Shown piece after piece: positions 43,420-52,959 of a DNA stretch of 64,000 nucleotides. The stretch lies in contig CAZDKY010000003.1 in assembly GCA_964506505.1 (NCBI GenBank), positions 1 to 64,000 of the forward strand. Direction: 5' to 3'. Source of the DNA: M55B129 sp964506505. Its GTDB lineage: Bacteria > Bacillota > Dethiobacteria > DTU022. The notes beneath the pieces are model-generated. The model saw only the letters and a list, made by a program, of their open reading frames with translations, had not been told where the DNA came from and did not search any database. How positions within the stretch are numbered: the stretch's first letter is position 1; every line of letters begins with the position of its first letter. The translations under genes were made by a program, and so were the position numbers.

Positions 43420-44430
43420 TTATTCATAACGGATACGGGGATCGAGATAGGCATAAATCAAATCGACAACTATGTTAATAGCAATGAAAGCAAAAGCAAC
43501 AAAGAAGACCACACCCTGCACAACCGGATAATCCCGGACATTGATTGCTGTAACCAGCAAACGCCCGATGCCCGGCCAGGAAAAAACCGTTTCTGTAAGG
43601 ATCGCTCCGCCCATCAGCTTGGCCAGCTGCAGACCAATCACTGTCACAACGGGAATCATGGCATTTTTCAGGGCGTGTGTATACACTACTTTTCTTTCTT
43701 GCATACCCTTTGCTCTGGCAGTGCGAATATAATCTTCACTTAGGACATCCAGCATGCTGGAGCGGGTTACTCTAACCACGAGGGCCAGTGAAACCGTGGC
43801 CAGTGAAACAGCTGGCATTAGCAAATGCCTTACGGAATCGATAAAAGAACCGATCTGACCGGCAATCAATGAATCGAGCAAGTACAAGCCGGTATAAGTA
43901 GGAACAGCGGTCCCCATTGACAATCGGCCTGAAACAGGAAGCCAACCGAGCATAACGGCAAAAAGGTAAATGAGCATCATCCCCAGCCAGAAGATGGGAA
44001 TTGATACACCAAGGAGGGAAAAACCAATTAACGATTGGTCAATGAGGGTATTCCGGTAGCGGGCAGCACTAACTCCAAAGTAGATCCCAAAAAATACGGC
44101 AATCAAAAGAGCCACTACGGTCAATTCAATCGTGGCCGGCAGGCGGGTCAAAATTTCCTCCATTACAGGCTGGTTGCTCCTGATGGAAATACCAAAATCT
44201 CCATGCAGGGCGCTGGTAAACCACTGCCAGTACTGAATATGTAGCGGTTCATTTAACCCAAGCCTTTCTTCAAGCGCAAGGCGGACCGCTTCTGTAACAC
44301 GATCACCAAGCATAATATCGATGGGATCGCCCGGGATCATGTGGACAAGTAAAAAAACAATAATGCTGACGCCAAGAAGAGTGGGGATAGTTAAAACCAA
44401 TCTTTTCAAAAAGTATTTGTAAAGTGCCAT
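43420..44430 (-). CDS. ABC permease, DppB type
   Basis: A 336-aa permease, first gene of the importer operon. N-terminus FLKRLVLTIPTLLGVSIIVFLLVHMIPGDP and the coupling helix YIRTARAKGMQERKVVYTHALKNAMIPV are standard. The start at 44430 (MALYKYF) has GGGTGG upstream; a longer frame to 44490 overlaps the promoter and is unlikely. Confidence 0.94.
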   Translation of the reverse strand: MALYKYFLKRLVLTIPTLLGVSIIVFLLVHMIPGDPIDIMLGDRVTEAVRLALEERLGLNEPLHIQYWQWFTSALHGDFGISIRSNQPVMEEILTRLPATIELTVVALLIAVFFGIYFGVSAARYRNTLIDQSLIGFSLLGVSIPIFWLGMMLIYLFAVMLGWLPVSGRLSMGTAVPTYTGLYLLDSLIAGQIGSFIDSVRHLLMPAVSLATVSLALVVRVTRSSMLDVLSEDYIRTARAKGMQERKVVYTHALKNAMIPVVTVIGLQLAKLMGGAILTETVFSWPGIGRLLVTAINVRDYPVVQGVVFFVAFAFIAINIVVDLIYAYLDPRIRYE

Positions 44431-44470
44431 TTGAATCCACCCTTGTACGGAAAAAAAAGAATAAAAGAAA

Positions 44471-44509
44471 TATTTTTTACAATATACCATAATGATGAAA
44501 ATATTACAA
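44471..44509 (-). promoter_or_regulatory. Importer operon promoter with 16-bp regulatory repeat, copy 2
   Basis: On the minus strand TTGTAA (44504-44509), a 17-base spacer and TATATT (44481-44486) form a plausible promoter. The -10 region and the bases after it (44471-44486) equal the 16-bp sequence at 36504-36519. Confidence 0.6.
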
Positions 44510-44619
44510 CATATAATTATAAGAAATTTATTTTACATATCGAGCTTGGGCCAGCTCCTCAGGATTGGCGGGCCGGAGGATGAAAGATGAACCGGGGAGT
44601 AGACCTGCTAAGTGGAACC

Positions 44620-45879
44620 TTACCGGATTGCCTTGAGGAAATATTTTTTCAGGTAAAAAGTGCGCATCAATCTGGTTTCAAGAGGGTTTAGTGGACAGCC
44701 CCTGTCGAAAAGATAGGAAATGATCATCGCCAGGGCATTTTTTTCCATGATTATCGCCGCCGCCAGGGTGTCACCTTCCGAAGGGCCACAGCACAGAGCA
44801 CCGCCGCCTGCCAGCAGAACAGCACTGCGTTTTTTCAACAACCAGGCGATCTGCCGGGACACCTTCATGGTAGATTCTGCCGGATCATTCTTTACCAGAG
44901 GAACATTTTCCCCTATGATCTGGGCAAAATCATCAATCATGGGGTACATTTTCTCGCCAGTCCGGGAAATAGCGAGAACGTTAGGAGAAAGCACGTGCAT
45001 GATAGCCTTTACGGTAGGGTTGAAGCGGTAAACAGCGTGGTGAACGGATAAAACGGGATCTAATTTTCCCTCAGTCCATTCTCTAAAATCCCGTTCAAGA
45101 TTGATCAGTACGGGGCGACCATCTCCTGATGACAAGGGCTTGTCGTTCTCAACAGTAGAGGGAAAAATGAAACCATCATCTTCCCTTTTACTGCTGTAAA
45201 ATCTGCAGGGCTCCTGGCAGCTATAATCATTCCCCTTGCTTGATTTCCGGGTAATATAATAATTACGCAATGACAGCCAATCGGCAGAATCCGACTGGCT
45301 GATCTTCCTGTACTGTTTCAGTATGTAATTGGCACAGATCTCTTCCAGCCTTTCAGCAACCCGAAATGCTTCTTCACTGTCAACACCAAGGCAAAGAGCC
45401 CCGTGAGCAGTCATAATGTAAGCTTTCCCTTTCGAACGGGACAAAGTGGTGGCAACATTTTCAGACAACTTTTTACTGCCCGGCATTCCATAGGGAATTG
45501 ACAGGACCCTGTCACCGATCAAAGAAGTATTTTCAACCCCTTCAATCTCGATGGCAGTCTGCAGGGGACTAAGAGCCGAAGCATAATACTGGTGAGTATG
45601 AACGATGAAATTAATATCCCGACGCTGCCTGTAAACTGCGGCATGAACTCCCTTTTCCGAAGATGGTTCTACGTTGCCCTCATAGCTCAGATCATCAAGG
45701 TTCATAACCACGATATCTTCCGAGGTCAACTTTTCATAAGGGCGTCCACTGGGAGTAATGGCAAAAAGGGTATCACTCAACCGGCAGCTAACATTACCCC
45801 ATGTCCGGGCAATTAACCCTTCTTCCACCAATCGCTTTCCAGCCTTCACTACCATTTCTTTTGCTCTTCTATTGTCCAA
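44620..45879 (-). CDS. Two-domain class II aldolase/adducin-family protein
   Basis: A 419-aa protein that contains two copies of the class II aldolase (fuculose-1-phosphate aldolase-like) fold. Domain 1 (about 1-195) has intact features: GNVSCRL, the SSEKGVHAAVY acid, and the metal motif VHTHQYYAS with a later histidine in TAHGALCLG. Domain 2 (about 235-419) keeps the pattern but reads MHVLSPNVLA where HTH is expected, so it has lost metal ligands and is probably structural or regulatory. TTG start. It lies 190 bp upstream of the importer operon on the same strand, and may belong to the same catabolic island. Confidence 0.85.
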   Translation of the reverse strand: MDNRRAKEMVVKAGKRLVEEGLIARTWGNVSCRLSDTLFAITPSGRPYEKLTSEDIVVMNLDDLSYEGNVEPSSEKGVHAAVYRQRRDINFIVHTHQYYASALSPLQTAIEIEGVENTSLIGDRVLSIPYGMPGSKKLSENVATTLSRSKGKAYIMTAHGALCLGVDSEEAFRVAERLEEICANYILKQYRKISQSDSADWLSLRNYYITRKSSKGNDYSCQEPCRFYSSKREDDGFIFPSTVENDKPLSSGDGRPVLINLERDFREWTEGKLDPVLSVHHAVYRFNPTVKAIMHVLSPNVLAISRTGEKMYPMIDDFAQIIGENVPLVKNDPAESTMKVSRQIAWLLKKRSAVLLAGGGALCCGPSEGDTLAAAIIMEKNALAMIISYLFDRGCPLNPLETRLMRTFYLKKYFLKAIR

Positions 45880-45983
45880 AGACCTGTCACCTTCTTTTTT
45901 TTGTCTGCAAATAAGTTGATGCGATCAAGGCCGCCCGGAGAAAGAACCAGTCCAGCTCTATGAAGTTTTTTGAAATAATTAAA

Positions 45984-46006
45984 CCGGGCCAATTAAAACG
46001 GCCCGG
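45984..46006 (-). terminator. Terminator of the ylbF-like gene
   Basis: CCGGGCC and GGCCCGG form a perfect 7-bp stem with a 9-base loop, followed on the minus strand by an AT-rich tail with several T. Confidence 0.65.
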
Positions 46007-46041
46007 CAATAAGTTAATAAGTTAATACACAGGGTAGCTGT

Positions 46042-46386
46042 TTATTCTTCTTTTTCTTGTTCCGGGTTGATACCGTCACTAATGGCCTTGTTAACATCTT
46101 GCATAAGCTGATCAAAATTGTTGCGGGCCCGGGCATAGGCCTGGATGGTCAAATTGGCATCCATTTTACCTTTCGCCGAGTTGAATTCATCGATCTGCTC
46201 CTGGTTTGGCTCCACTCCCGATTGCTGAGAAAACTGAACTTGCTGCTGTAATTTTTGGATTTTTTCAATTAGCTGACCGGCTTCGGGATCGCCTTTCACA
46301 TTTTCAGTGGTTCTGTTCAATTCATTAAATTCGTCGGTTTTACGGATTTCAGAACCAAGTTCTTTTGCTTTTACAAATATATCCAC
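46042..46386 (-). CDS. YlbF/YmcA-family protein
   Basis: A 114-aa mostly helical protein of the YlbF/YmcA (DUF964) family. In Bacillus relatives form a complex (with YaaT) that helps RNase Y processing, competence and sporulation. The characteristic start (IFVKAKELGSEIRKTDEFNEL) and the QAYARARNNFDQLMQDVNKAI ending are present; the tail is acidic. GTG start with AAGGAGG upstream. Own terminator downstream. Confidence 0.88.
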   Translation of the reverse strand: MDIFVKAKELGSEIRKTDEFNELNRTTENVKGDPEAGQLIEKIQKLQQQVQFSQQSGVEPNQEQIDEFNSAKGKMDANLTIQAYARARNNFDQLMQDVNKAISDGINPEQEKEE

Positions 46387-46484
46387 AAAAAATCCTCCTT
46401 ATTTGGGTATGAATTAATGCCTTCTTGGTTCAGAACAGAAATTCCTTTAAAAACCGTCAATTTTTTATTTAGGCCGGTATTCCT

Positions 46485-47918
46485 TTACTGAATGGTAACG
46501 GCAAACCTTGAACCGTGGGGATTGACACAAATATCACATTTTTTGGCATAACCAGCAGCGCTGTAACCGGTCATTCCACCTGCAAGATGACTAATATCTT
46601 TAAAACCATGCTGCTTTAGAATGCTTGCTGCAAGACCGGAGCGAAAACCGGTGCTGCAGATCAGTATCATGGGCAGATCGGGGTCAAGTTCCCTGTACCG
46701 GATCCGGAGATCGGGGACCGGGATATTGATCGCCCCTTCAATATGACTGTCGTTATATTCGAGGGGGGTACGGATGTCTATTAGTGCTGTCGGATTATTT
46801 CCTGTGACCAGAGCATGTAATTTTTCAGTCGAAATCAACTGCACCGATTCAGTTTCCAGGCCGGACATTACCCAGGGGGGCATGCCTCCGGCAAGGCAGC
46901 CCTTGACCCGATCCATGCCTACTCTGCGCAGCCAGAGGGCTGCTAATACTGTTTCATTGTAGTTGTCGCCAACCAGGTATATGTCCCTATCCGTCGGTAA
47001 GACCCAGCCACCGAATGTGGGGAAATTCCCCCGAAGTTCAATATTGTATGATCCCCCAATGTTCATTCCGCCATAAGCGGAGTAACTGCGGATATCAACT
47101 ACCACGGCTTCCGAATCAGCAATCGCTTCCTTGAATTCTTGCGGCTTCAACTCTTCAAGGGGCGCAAAGGATGAAAGCAGTCTCGGCCCGTGGCGGTTTA
47201 TATCACTGCAGCGAAGGAAATGATCCGGTGCAGGCGGCATATTTTCAGTAAGCGAACGAATGAATTCCTCCCTGACCTTAATCTGCAAGGCAGGGTTATA
47301 GAGTTTTTCATAACCAAGGGTTGACAGATGTTTGGCCCCGATTGACCTGCCACAGAGAGAGCCTGCACCGTGAGCAGGGTATATTTCGCAGTGATCAGGC
47401 AGCTTCAGAAGTTTATTAAAAAGGCTGTCATAAAGTTTGCCCGCCAGTTCTTCCGCTTTATTCGGAAAGATATCAGGTCTCCCAACATCACCGACAAAAA
47501 TAAGATCACCGACAAATATACCGACAGGCTCCCTACCCCGGGAAAGATCGGTAACTGTGTAAGATACGTGTTCCGGGGTATGCCCGGGCGTTTCAATGAC
47601 CTCGAGACGCATATCTTCAAGTTTGATGATGTCTCCTTCGGAAACAGGCTTATGCTGAAAGGTACACTCTGCCGCCAGAGGCGCATAGATGTCCGCTCCA
47701 CTTCTGTCGGCAAGATCTATATGCCCAGAAACAAAATCGGCATGAAGGTGGGTAAGAATAATCATGGTGATTTTAACGCCCCGCCTGCGCGCCTCCTCGA
47801 TGTAAATATCAACATCCCGCTGTGGATCAATTACCGCACAGCTTCGGCTGCCGATGATCATGTAAGAACTGTGAGCGATTTTGTCAGTAAAAATATGTTT
47901 AATCAGCACAGGGCACAC
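46485..47918 (-). CDS. Metallo-beta-lactamase/double rhodanese protein (persulfide dioxygenase/CstB-like)
   Basis: A 477-aa protein: metallo-beta-lactamase domain (about 1-250) with THLHADFVSGH, ETPGHTPEHVSY and FVGDLIFVGDVGRPDI, as in ETHE1-type persulfide dioxygenases; then two rhodanese domains. The first rhodanese has no active-site cysteine (YLVGDNYN), the second has it (LICSTGFRSG). The layout is that of Staphylococcus CstB, which oxidises persulfides and makes thiosulfate. In an anaerobe it may act only in sulfur transfer or when oxygen is present. Start region overlaps the end of the DhaL-DegV gene by 16 bases. Confidence 0.88.
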   Translation of the reverse strand: MCPVLIKHIFTDKIAHSSYMIIGSRSCAVIDPQRDVDIYIEEARRRGVKITMIILTHLHADFVSGHIDLADRSGADIYAPLAAECTFQHKPVSEGDIIKLEDMRLEVIETPGHTPEHVSYTVTDLSRGREPVGIFVGDLIFVGDVGRPDIFPNKAEELAGKLYDSLFNKLLKLPDHCEIYPAHGAGSLCGRSIGAKHLSTLGYEKLYNPALQIKVREEFIRSLTENMPPAPDHFLRCSDINRHGPRLLSSFAPLEELKPQEFKEAIADSEAVVVDIRSYSAYGGMNIGGSYNIELRGNFPTFGGWVLPTDRDIYLVGDNYNETVLAALWLRRVGMDRVKGCLAGGMPPWVMSGLETESVQLISTEKLHALVTGNNPTALIDIRTPLEYNDSHIEGAINIPVPDLRIRYRELDPDLPMILICSTGFRSGLAASILKQHGFKDISHLAGGMTGYSAAGYAKKCDICVNPHGSRFAVTIQ

Positions 47919-49714
47919 TCTTCCTTCCCAGTGTCAGAGACTGTGCAAATAGCTACAGCTCCACGGCCGGTATTTATTGCAACTGCCGCTGATACCTCCG
48001 TTACATATTCCGGTTCTTTTTGAAGCAAACCGGCAATGACCTGGCTACAGTTTTCTGCCAGTTCCGCAGCTCCGGCATGAACAATGCAGTAGCTGTCGAT
48101 CGGCTTTCCATTGTTGATCTTTTTAACAGCGTTAACAATTTTATTGAGGCTTGCCCTCTGGTTTACAGCAACGGCAAAAAGCTTATCCCGGCCCTCTTCA
48201 TCCAGGGTAACAAGAGGCTTGAGCTTAAAAAGGGATAATACAAAATTCTGCAGAAAGCTGAACCTGCCGCTGCGGGCAAGATATTTGAAATCAGTCATGC
48301 TGACAAACATTTTGACCCGGGATAGAAGGTTTTCAATGCTATCAACGATCTCTTCATAACTGCAACCCCGGGCAGCCATGCGGGCTGCTTTAAGAACCAG
48401 CAGGCCGTGAGCACCCGATTTTGTGTGCGAGTTGATTACATTAACAACCGTTCCATCATCGCGTAATTTCTCGGCTACTTTCTCAAATACCTCTCCGGTA
48501 GCGCTGAATTCTCTTGAAGCCGAGATCATGATCACTGATTGATAGTGTTCAGCAATAAAAGAAAGCTGATGATAAACGGCATTAAAGGAAGGCGGGGAAT
48601 AAGAAAGGTATTCAGATGCCCGACCGGCCAGATCATAAATTTGTTCAGGTTTCACTGATACTTTATCCAGGAATGCGGATCCGTCTATGTTGATATTGAT
48701 CGGGACAATGTTAATCTGATGTTCATTGATTAATTCAGGGGACAGATCTGCCGCAGAATCGGTCACCACCGCCACTTCGGCCAATCTTTTATGAACTACC
48801 TGGTACTGCCGGAGCATATCGTCAACTTTCTGGTTGGTTACGGTGCCGTACTCAAACAGACTTAAGAAAAATTTTTCAGGCTCGTTAGTATGCATGTGAA
48901 CCTTTGTTTTCTCAGATGTGCCGGCAATAATTAACGAATCCCCGAGGCTCTCCAGCGATTGTCTGAGTTGGGTGTGGTCAATAGCTGTCCCAGCTACCAA
49001 TCCTTCAGAACAATAACGGTACTCAATGTTTCCCCCCATGACTGCTGCCGGTTCCGCCACTGCCGCATCAGGAGCTTCTCCATACAGCAGCGTTTTTAAA
49101 TCTCCGGTGTTAATAAGTTTGGCCACTCCCTCGAGGAAAAGAACGAAACCCTGTGCACCGGCATCGACCACCGAGGCTTCTTTCAACACTTTCAATTTAT
49201 CCGGTGTTTCTTTCAGGGACTGCCGGGCCCGTTCAACCGATTTAAGGAATACCCTAACAAAATCATTGGTTTCTTTAGCCAACCGTTGAAATGTATCTGC
49301 CCAATCATGAAGAACAGTGAGCATGGTCCCTTCAACAGGGTTAGAAACGGCATTATAAGCATAAGGCACCGCCTTTTGGACCGATTGGGCAAAAGACCTT
49401 GTCGAAAGGCGCTTATGATGACCTGTTTCCCTGGAAATACCGTTTATAAACGAGGCTATGATGATCCCCGAGTTCCCTCTTGCCCCATTGAGTGAAGCAT
49501 CGGCAATAGAACGAAGCGTATCGCTGATGCTCCGGGAAGGTTTCACTGAATCAACAATATGGTTAAAAGTTGCCGCGAGATTGTTACCGGTGTCGCTGTC
49601 ATATACCGGAAATACATTTATTTTGTTCAGCCTTGCCTTATTCAGAACGACTTCCCTGGCTCCAGCCAGAAAAGCATAATATATTCTATCGCCATTTATA
49701 TAGCTGATGGACAT
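47903..49714 (-). CDS. DhaL (DAK2)-DegV fusion, fatty-acid kinase-like
   Basis: A 603-aa protein. The N-terminal DhaL/FakA kinase domain (about 1-200) has NVFPVYDSDTGNNLAATF with the metal aspartates and ARGNSGII. A middle region follows; from about residue 310 a DegV/FakB domain begins (VAVVTDSAADLSPEL), with SYSPPSFN and MISASREFSATG for fatty-acid binding. In most Firmicutes the FakA kinase and the FakB acyl carrier are separate; here they are joined, so one protein may bind and phosphorylate fatty acids. ATG start. Confidence 0.88.
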   Translation of the reverse strand: MSISYINGDRIYYAFLAGAREVVLNKARLNKINVFPVYDSDTGNNLAATFNHIVDSVKPSRSISDTLRSIADASLNGARGNSGIIIASFINGISRETGHHKRLSTRSFAQSVQKAVPYAYNAVSNPVEGTMLTVLHDWADTFQRLAKETNDFVRVFLKSVERARQSLKETPDKLKVLKEASVVDAGAQGFVLFLEGVAKLINTGDLKTLLYGEAPDAAVAEPAAVMGGNIEYRYCSEGLVAGTAIDHTQLRQSLESLGDSLIIAGTSEKTKVHMHTNEPEKFFLSLFEYGTVTNQKVDDMLRQYQVVHKRLAEVAVVTDSAADLSPELINEHQINIVPININIDGSAFLDKVSVKPEQIYDLAGRASEYLSYSPPSFNAVYHQLSFIAEHYQSVIMISASREFSATGEVFEKVAEKLRDDGTVVNVINSHTKSGAHGLLVLKAARMAARGCSYEEIVDSIENLLSRVKMFVSMTDFKYLARSGRFSFLQNFVLSLFKLKPLVTLDEEGRDKLFAVAVNQRASLNKIVNAVKKINNGKPIDSYCIVHAGAAELAENCSQVIAGLLQKEPEYVTEVSAAVAINTGRGAVAICTVSDTGKEECALC

Positions 49715-49864
49715 CTATTTCACCTGCACTTCCATACAATATTTTTAAACATACATGAATGTAAGATTCTTTATTAAATAGCTTTAGTCCTGCTTTTTCC
49801 CGGATCATTCCTGCTGCCTGATAATCATCGCCCGGTTAACCGCTCCGGTCAATTAATCGTCCTT

Positions 49865-51337
49865 TTATTTTGAAGCCAGAACATTACGCCAGAGACGTCT
49901 CGATTCCGGCAGTAAAATAACAAGGACAGTATACACCTCCAGGCGACCGACTACCATCATAATGGAGAGCATAACTCTGCCCACGGGAGGAATGACCTGA
50001 TAGTTATGGAGAGGACCCACCCCGGCCAGGCCGGGCCCGACATTGCCAATAGTGGCCGCAACAGCAGAAAGAGAGGTTTCGAAATCCAAACCAAGCCCAT
50101 TTAAAATCAGGGTGGCAAAAGCAGTCAGGGCAAAGTAAAGAAAACCGAAACCCATAATCGGGCGCAGGACTTCTTCAGATAAATTTTGTTCACCCAGCTT
50201 TATAGAAGAGATCGCCGATGGATGGACCAGGTTCGAAAGCTCACGGATGGAAAATTTAAGCATCAGCATGACGCGAACCTGCTTTATTGCCCCGCCGGTT
50301 GAACCTCCGCAGGCTCCAATAAACATCAACCCGAGGAGCAAAACACGGGAAAAATGATGCCAGGCGTCAAAATTGGTGGTGGCATATCCGGTCGTGGTTA
50401 TTATTGAAACAACCTGGAATGATGCCAACCGCAGAGCTGTAAATATTTCTCCCTCGTACAGGTTGTAGATATCCGCAGTGATCAGAATAATCGACAGGGC
50501 TGTAACTGCTGTATAAAAGCGCAGCTCAGGGTTCCTGTGAATGCTGAAATCCCCCCGGATTAGACGGAAATAAAGAACGAAGTTGGCCCCGGCAAGAAAC
50601 ATAAACGACGTAACCACTATTTCCGCGGCAGGGTTATTAAAAGCAGCTATACTGGCGGTGTAAGTGGAAAACCCTCCTGTTGGCATTGTCGTAAAAGAAT
50701 GAGTGAGAGCATCGAAAAAATCGAGCCCGCAGATCATTAACAGGATTATTTCAGACAGGGTCAGAGCTACATAAATCAACCAGAGCCGGCGTGCTGTTTC
50801 CACCACGCGTGGTACAAGGCGTTCGGCGATGGGGCCGGGCAATTCTGCTTTAAACATAGTCATACTGCGAAAACCAAAACGGGGCAGGATGGCCAGGAAA
50901 AGAACGATAATCCCCATGCCGCCGAGCCACTGCGTGATAGCGCGCCAGAGAAGCAGCCCCCGCGGTATATTTTCAATATCATCCAGCAGGGTTGCCCCTG
51001 TTGTGGTAAACCCGGAAACCGCTTCAAAATATGCGTCAATAAAACTCCCATTAAAGAGTCCAAAAAAGTGAAACGGCAGAGCACCAAAAATACCGGCAAC
51101 AAACCAGGCCAGTGCTACCAGGGTAAAATTTTCCACCAGACTTAATTCTTTACGGGTAGCACCCGAAAAAAGCTTAAACAAAAAAAAGCCGACTCCGGCT
51201 GTTAACAGAATCGCTTTCAAAAAAGCCATTCGGTCCGGCCCCTGCTCGCCGAGAGACCAAAAAGAGGCGATAATCATCATCAGGGCCAGAAAGAGAAGCA
51301 TGATCCCCAGCAGGTAAAAAATACGAAAACGGCTCAT
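49865..51337 (-). CDS. trkH: TrkH/KtrB-type potassium uptake membrane subunit
   Basis: A 490-aa potassium channel-like transporter with four M1-P-M2 repeats. Selectivity filter segments are visible: SGFTTTGATLL, TMPTGGFSTY, TTTGYATTNFDAW, and the last AATIGNVGPGLAGVG. ATG with GGAG upstream. TrkA (51389-52792) lies immediately upstream on the same strand, 51 bp away, forming the usual two-component uptake system. Confidence 0.95.
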   Translation of the reverse strand: MSRFRIFYLLGIMLLFLALMMIIASFWSLGEQGPDRMAFLKAILLTAGVGFFLFKLFSGATRKELSLVENFTLVALAWFVAGIFGALPFHFFGLFNGSFIDAYFEAVSGFTTTGATLLDDIENIPRGLLLWRAITQWLGGMGIIVLFLAILPRFGFRSMTMFKAELPGPIAERLVPRVVETARRLWLIYVALTLSEIILLMICGLDFFDALTHSFTTMPTGGFSTYTASIAAFNNPAAEIVVTSFMFLAGANFVLYFRLIRGDFSIHRNPELRFYTAVTALSIILITADIYNLYEGEIFTALRLASFQVVSIITTTGYATTNFDAWHHFSRVLLLGLMFIGACGGSTGGAIKQVRVMLMLKFSIRELSNLVHPSAISSIKLGEQNLSEEVLRPIMGFGFLYFALTAFATLILNGLGLDFETSLSAVAATIGNVGPGLAGVGPLHNYQVIPPVGRVMLSIMMVVGRLEVYTVLVILLPESRRLWRNVLASK

Positions 51338-51388
51338 CTAAATCTCCACGCTCCGATCGGATCCAATTCATCAATTTGCAGGCAATTG

Positions 51389-52792
51389 TTATTCCGTGCC
51401 AGGGATGTCAACTGCTCGATGGTTACGGACTCCCCTGGTAGCGAGCGGAGCAAAATAGCGATCCAGTTTAACGCTGACCTGGGGAACAGCAAAAATAACC
51501 AGGTGGTCTCCGGGCTGTAACTTTGTCTTTCCGCTGGGAATAATCAGTTCACCATCGCGGACAATGGAACCGATCAGCATCCCTCGCGGAAGACGGGCTT
51601 CGGCTATTTTTTTATTAGCCACTTTGGCCGACTCAGGCAAAACCAGCTCAACGATCTCCGCCTTTTCATTCTGCAGGATTGAAAGAGCAACAACTTCTTC
51701 CCGCCTTGTGAAACGCACAATCTGGGCCGCTGCCAGTAAACGGGGATTGATTACACTGTCAATGCCGAGGGTACTGTATACGGAAACGTACTGAGGTTTT
51801 CTCACTTCACAAATAATCTTTTCAACACCAAACTGCCTGGCCATTAAAGCTGCAACGATATTGGAACGATCGTCGCCGGTTGCAGCAATCACTGCATCGG
51901 CTGTCTCCAGATCCTCTTCCTTGAGCATGGCGATCTCGGTAACATCACCCTGTAAAACAAGGGTTTTCCTTAATAACCTGCTGAGCTCTTCACACCGTTC
52001 AACTTTTTTCTCAATTATTTTCACAAAGAAAGGCTGGTTGCTCTCTTCCAGCATTTGCGCCAGCATGAGGGAAATCATCCCTCCGCCCAGGATGGTTACC
52101 TGGCGGATTAAGCAGCTTTCGTGATGCAGCAGGGTGCACAGATTTTTCAATCCTCCACTGCTGCCGAGCAGGTAAATTTTATCCCCTGGATTAATAATGT
52201 CACTCCCACCGGGGACAACGAACTCACCTTTGTTATTGCTAATCCCAACAATAATGGCCTCCTGATCTTGCATCTGTATATTTTTTATAGGCACACCTGC
52301 TATGCCAGCTTCCTTTCCTACGGTAACTCCGAGCATCATCACTTTACCCCGGTTAAAATATTCTATTTCGCTGGCTGCCGGGAAATGAAGCATCCTCGAA
52401 ATCTCCATTGCGGCCACTTTTTCGGGGTTAATAACAAGGTCAATGCCGAGCTGCTTTGGTGTTAACACTGAAGTCTGATCGACATATCCTGAATTGCGAA
52501 TGCGGCAAACAGTCAGTGGAACATCATATTTTTTGGCCAGCATACAGGCAATAATATTAATCTCATCATGCTGGGTCACCGCGATCAGCATATCGGCATT
52601 TTTAATATCCGCTTTTTCCAGGACAGAAGCGTTTGCTCCATTATCCACTATGACCATCACATCGAGGGCTTCCTGAAAGCGGCGGGCTTTGCTTTCGCTT
52701 TTTTCGATAACCACAACATCCTGGTGTTTCTCAGATAGATTGCGGCCCAGCTCATAACCAACACCGCCACCGCCTACAACAATTATACGCAT
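51389..52792 (-). CDS. trkA: TrkA regulatory NAD-binding subunit of potassium uptake
   Basis: A 467-aa cytoplasmic protein with two RCK repeats, each an N-terminal Rossmann domain and a C-terminal ligand domain. First repeat begins MRIIVVGGGGVGYELGRNLSEK; the second begins near residue 230 with VTILGGGMISLMLAQML. It gates TrkH in response to nucleotides. It is the first gene of the trkA-trkH pair and has a long 5' leader with a hairpin. Confidence 0.95.
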   Translation of the reverse strand: MRIIVVGGGGVGYELGRNLSEKHQDVVVIEKSESKARRFQEALDVMVIVDNGANASVLEKADIKNADMLIAVTQHDEINIIACMLAKKYDVPLTVCRIRNSGYVDQTSVLTPKQLGIDLVINPEKVAAMEISRMLHFPAASEIEYFNRGKVMMLGVTVGKEAGIAGVPIKNIQMQDQEAIIVGISNNKGEFVVPGGSDIINPGDKIYLLGSSGGLKNLCTLLHHESCLIRQVTILGGGMISLMLAQMLEESNQPFFVKIIEKKVERCEELSRLLRKTLVLQGDVTEIAMLKEEDLETADAVIAATGDDRSNIVAALMARQFGVEKIICEVRKPQYVSVYSTLGIDSVINPRLLAAAQIVRFTRREEVVALSILQNEKAEIVELVLPESAKVANKKIAEARLPRGMLIGSIVRDGELIIPSGKTKLQPGDHLVIFAVPQVSVKLDRYFAPLATRGVRNHRAVDIPGTE

Positions 52793-52910
52793 TCCATCAA
52801 ATCCACCTTCCCAGAGCAGCAGAAACAGATATTCTCATTCATATTAACCGAGAAAATATCCCAATGCAAATATTATTGACAGCCGAAACCTGTTTTCATT
52901 CTTCAATCTG

Positions 52911-52937
52911 AAAGGGACGATTAAAAACCGTCCCTTT
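52911..52937 (-). promoter_or_regulatory. Hairpin in the trkA leader
   Basis: AAAGGGACG and CGTCCCTTT form a perfect 9-bp stem with a 9-base loop, about 120 bp before trkA and just after the predicted transcription start. It could be a leader structure or the leftover terminator of a lost gene. I do not recognise a c-di-AMP riboswitch here. Confidence 0.5.
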
Positions 52938-52959
52938 TCGATTCGATCAATTCGGCTAC

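Noticed and set aside
47370..48023. 217-codon plus-strand frame across the sulfur/fatty-acid gene overlap
   Set aside because: Antisense of two convincing genes.
52911..52937. Hairpin as terminator of an upstream gene
   Set aside because: No gene on either strand ends here; the trkA promoter lies just upstream of it, so a leader hairpin fits better.
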